Below are positions 62,852 through 64,000 of a stretch of 64,000 bases of DNA, piece after piece; within the stretch, counting starts at the first letter, position 1, and every line of letters begins with the position of its first letter. The stretch is from NCBI GenBank assembly GCA_002087915.1, contig LWDP01000003.1, positions 1-64,000 on the forward strand, written 5' to 3'. The position numbers and the translations under genes were made by a program. The notes under the pieces were generated by a model. That model did no database searches. It saw only the letters and a list, made by a program, of their open reading frames with translations, and had not been told where the DNA came from. Source of the stretch: Enterospora canceri (taxonomy: Eukaryota > Microsporidia > Enterocytozoonidae).

Positions 62852-63919
62852 ATGCTATTTTCAAAAGACACGTTGAAAGCATTTGCTGAATCCAAAGGTG
62901 TTGAACAGATGGACAATGATGCATATCGTGTATTAAGTCAAGACTTGGAATACAGAATCAAGGAAGTTTGTCAGGAAGCAGCCAAATTCATGCATGCATG
63001 TCATAGAACAAAACTAAGCACGACAGACATCAACAATGCACTGATAAGCAGAAACGTGGATCCTCTCTTTGGATACGAGTCACAGGACATTTTGATGTTC
63101 AAGGGCCTTCCCAGCGGGGCATATTTTGTTCCTGATGAGGAAATTGATCTAGAAGAGTATCTTGACAAGCCATTGCCAAAGATTCCGCTTAAGCCATACG
63201 TTCAGAGCCATTGGCTTGCAATTGAAGGTGTTCAGCCACCGATTCAGCAAAATCCAATCATGTTGGATAAGCCAGCACAAAAGAACGATCACATTTCCAA
63301 TTTCCAAGAAGACATGATCATAAAAAAGCAGATCAAGCACAGATTAACAAAGGAACTGAACATGTATTTTGAGAAGATTCTCCAAGTAATGGACACTAAT
63401 CCAGCCATTTCCATGGATTGTCTTGAAAATGAAACAGGTATTCAGCAACTGGTGCCATATTTCATTCATCAATTCAACACCGATCTTAGAAATGATATTT
63501 CCAATGAGAATAGATCCAAGACGATATGTCTGATGTACTACAGCCTTCTCAAGAACAAGTTTCTGTTCATTGATCCATATTTGCACGAAATACTACCGTC
63601 TCTTCTGACCTGTGTGATAGGCAGCAGTGTGACTGAAGACGTCCGTAATACGGCAATGGACGTTATTAGATACGTGTACGACCATTTTAGTTGTAGCTAT
63701 CTGACACTGGCACCTAGAATTGTTAAGACATTGAAAACACATTGGGAAAATGAAAGCAAATCACCTGAAAGCAGAATTGCAGCAATAAAGTGCCTATGCC
63801 TGTTATCGCGTGAAATTGTGCAGGAACACCTTTCAAAATCTATTGAAAGCATCCAGAACGAAGAAGTCAAGAAAGCATCACAGGATTTCGTAAAGAATGC
63901 CTTGGTTGAGAATAAATAA
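62852..63919 (+). CDS. TAF6: TFIID subunit TAF6
   Basis: This encodes 355 residues. An N-terminal histone fold (LFSKDTLKAFAESKG to TTDINNALISRNVDPLFGY) is followed by PLPKIPLKPYVQSHWLAIEGVQP and a helical HEAT-type TAF6 C-terminal domain. TAF6 pairs with TAF9 in TFIID. ACCCCCGTGTT lies before ATG 62852; a longer frame from 62780 would overlap BRX1 and is not preferred. Confidence 0.9.
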   Translation: MLFSKDTLKAFAESKGVEQMDNDAYRVLSQDLEYRIKEVCQEAAKFMHACHRTKLSTTDINNALISRNVDPLFGYESQDILMFKGLPSGAYFVPDEEIDLEEYLDKPLPKIPLKPYVQSHWLAIEGVQPPIQQNPIMLDKPAQKNDHISNFQEDMIIKKQIKHRLTKELNMYFEKILQVMDTNPAISMDCLENETGIQQLVPYFIHQFNTDLRNDISNENRSKTICLMYYSLLKNKFLFIDPYLHEILPSLLTCVIGSSVTEDVRNTAMDVIRYVYDHFSCSYLTLAPRIVKTLKTHWENESKSPESRIAAIKCLCLLSREIVQEHLSKSIESIQNEEVKKASQDFVKNALVENK

Positions 63920-63939
63920 TTTTATTGGTTCCATAATCT

Positions 63940-64000
63940 ATGAGTCAAAAAAACTTCAGAATTTTGAAAATACCAAAAGATCTTAGAACAAGGGAGAATA
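63940..64000 (+). CDS. Start of an unidentified gene, cut by the window edge
   Basis: An ATG at 63940 opens a frame of 20 codons (MSQKNFRILKIPKDLRT...) that runs off the right edge. It lies 20 bp after the TAF6 stop. No CCC motif is seen and the fragment is too short for a family call. Confidence 0.4.
   Translation, partial: MSQKNFRILKIPKDLRTREN

Noticed and set aside
1..64000. CRISPR arrays, insertion sequences, rRNA genes, prokaryotic operons
   Set aside because: No spaced repeats, transposase-like proteins or rRNA-like stretches were seen, and gene content is eukaryotic throughout.

Overview
The window reads as a compact eukaryotic nuclear chromosome segment, most likely from a microsporidian (Fungi-related obligate intracellular parasite). 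The evidence is combined: about 65 protein genes in 64 kb, gaps mostly under 100 bp and none over 300 bp, no recognisable introns, strongly shortened eukaryotic housekeeping proteins, two eukaryotic tRNA genes without encoded CCA, and a CCC-type motif (GCCC, ACCC or CCCC) lying 0-10 bases before most start codons. This motif is a known hallmark of microsporidian genes and was used here to choose starts. I cannot name the species.

Region by region. 1-3735: N-terminus of a CCT chaperonin subunit, a small membrane protein and an importin-7/8-type karyopherin; a 299-bp stretch is present twice, joined by one N, which looks like an unmerged contig overlap. 3760-17054: TAF4, an orphan polytopic membrane protein, a tandem pair of ATM1-like half ABC transporters (one with a degenerate ATPase site), three tiny genes (two coding for coiled coils), a GDP-mannose-type transporter divergent from UGP1, gamma-COP and the polyadenylation endonuclease YSH1. 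17074-22734: lineage-specific small genes, a HEAT/TOG-like protein, tRNA-His, NIP7 and ribosomal protein uL15. 22751-34123: MSH6, an acyl-CoA synthetase, the inactive CPSF-100/CFT2 partner of YSH1, an ARS2/SERRATE-like zinc-finger protein and a divergent ribonucleotide reductase large subunit. 34144-48420: TAF12-like histone fold, ubiquitin E2, GINS PSF1, FAP7, a TBC GAP with a tail anchor, FAD glycerol-3-phosphate dehydrogenase, PWP2-like propeller, TAF1 and NDC80. 48535-64000: fibrillarin, RPB12, MAK16, TRM1, a second TBC GAP, poly(A)-binding protein, a J-like membrane protein, a P-stalk protein, Nup50-like protein, V-ATPase B, RFC5, tRNA-Pro, GAA1-like and dolichyl-diphosphatase-like proteins, ORC2, BRX1 and TAF6.

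Functionally the window is dominated by core information processing. It holds four candidate TFIID subunits (TAF1, TAF4, TAF6, TAF12-like), both metallo-beta-lactamase-fold subunits of the cleavage and polyadenylation factor, six ribosome-assembly factors (NIP7, FAP7, PWP2-like, NOP1, MAK16, BRX1), replication and repair factors (ORC2, PSF1, RFC5, MSH6), and a thin set of glycosylation/GPI genes (GDP-mannose transporter, UGP1, DOLPP1-like, GAA1-like). Related genes are scattered rather than in operons, as expected for a eukaryote. G+C content falls clearly from the first ~16 kb to the rest. All functional names rest on motif reading by eye; no database search was run.
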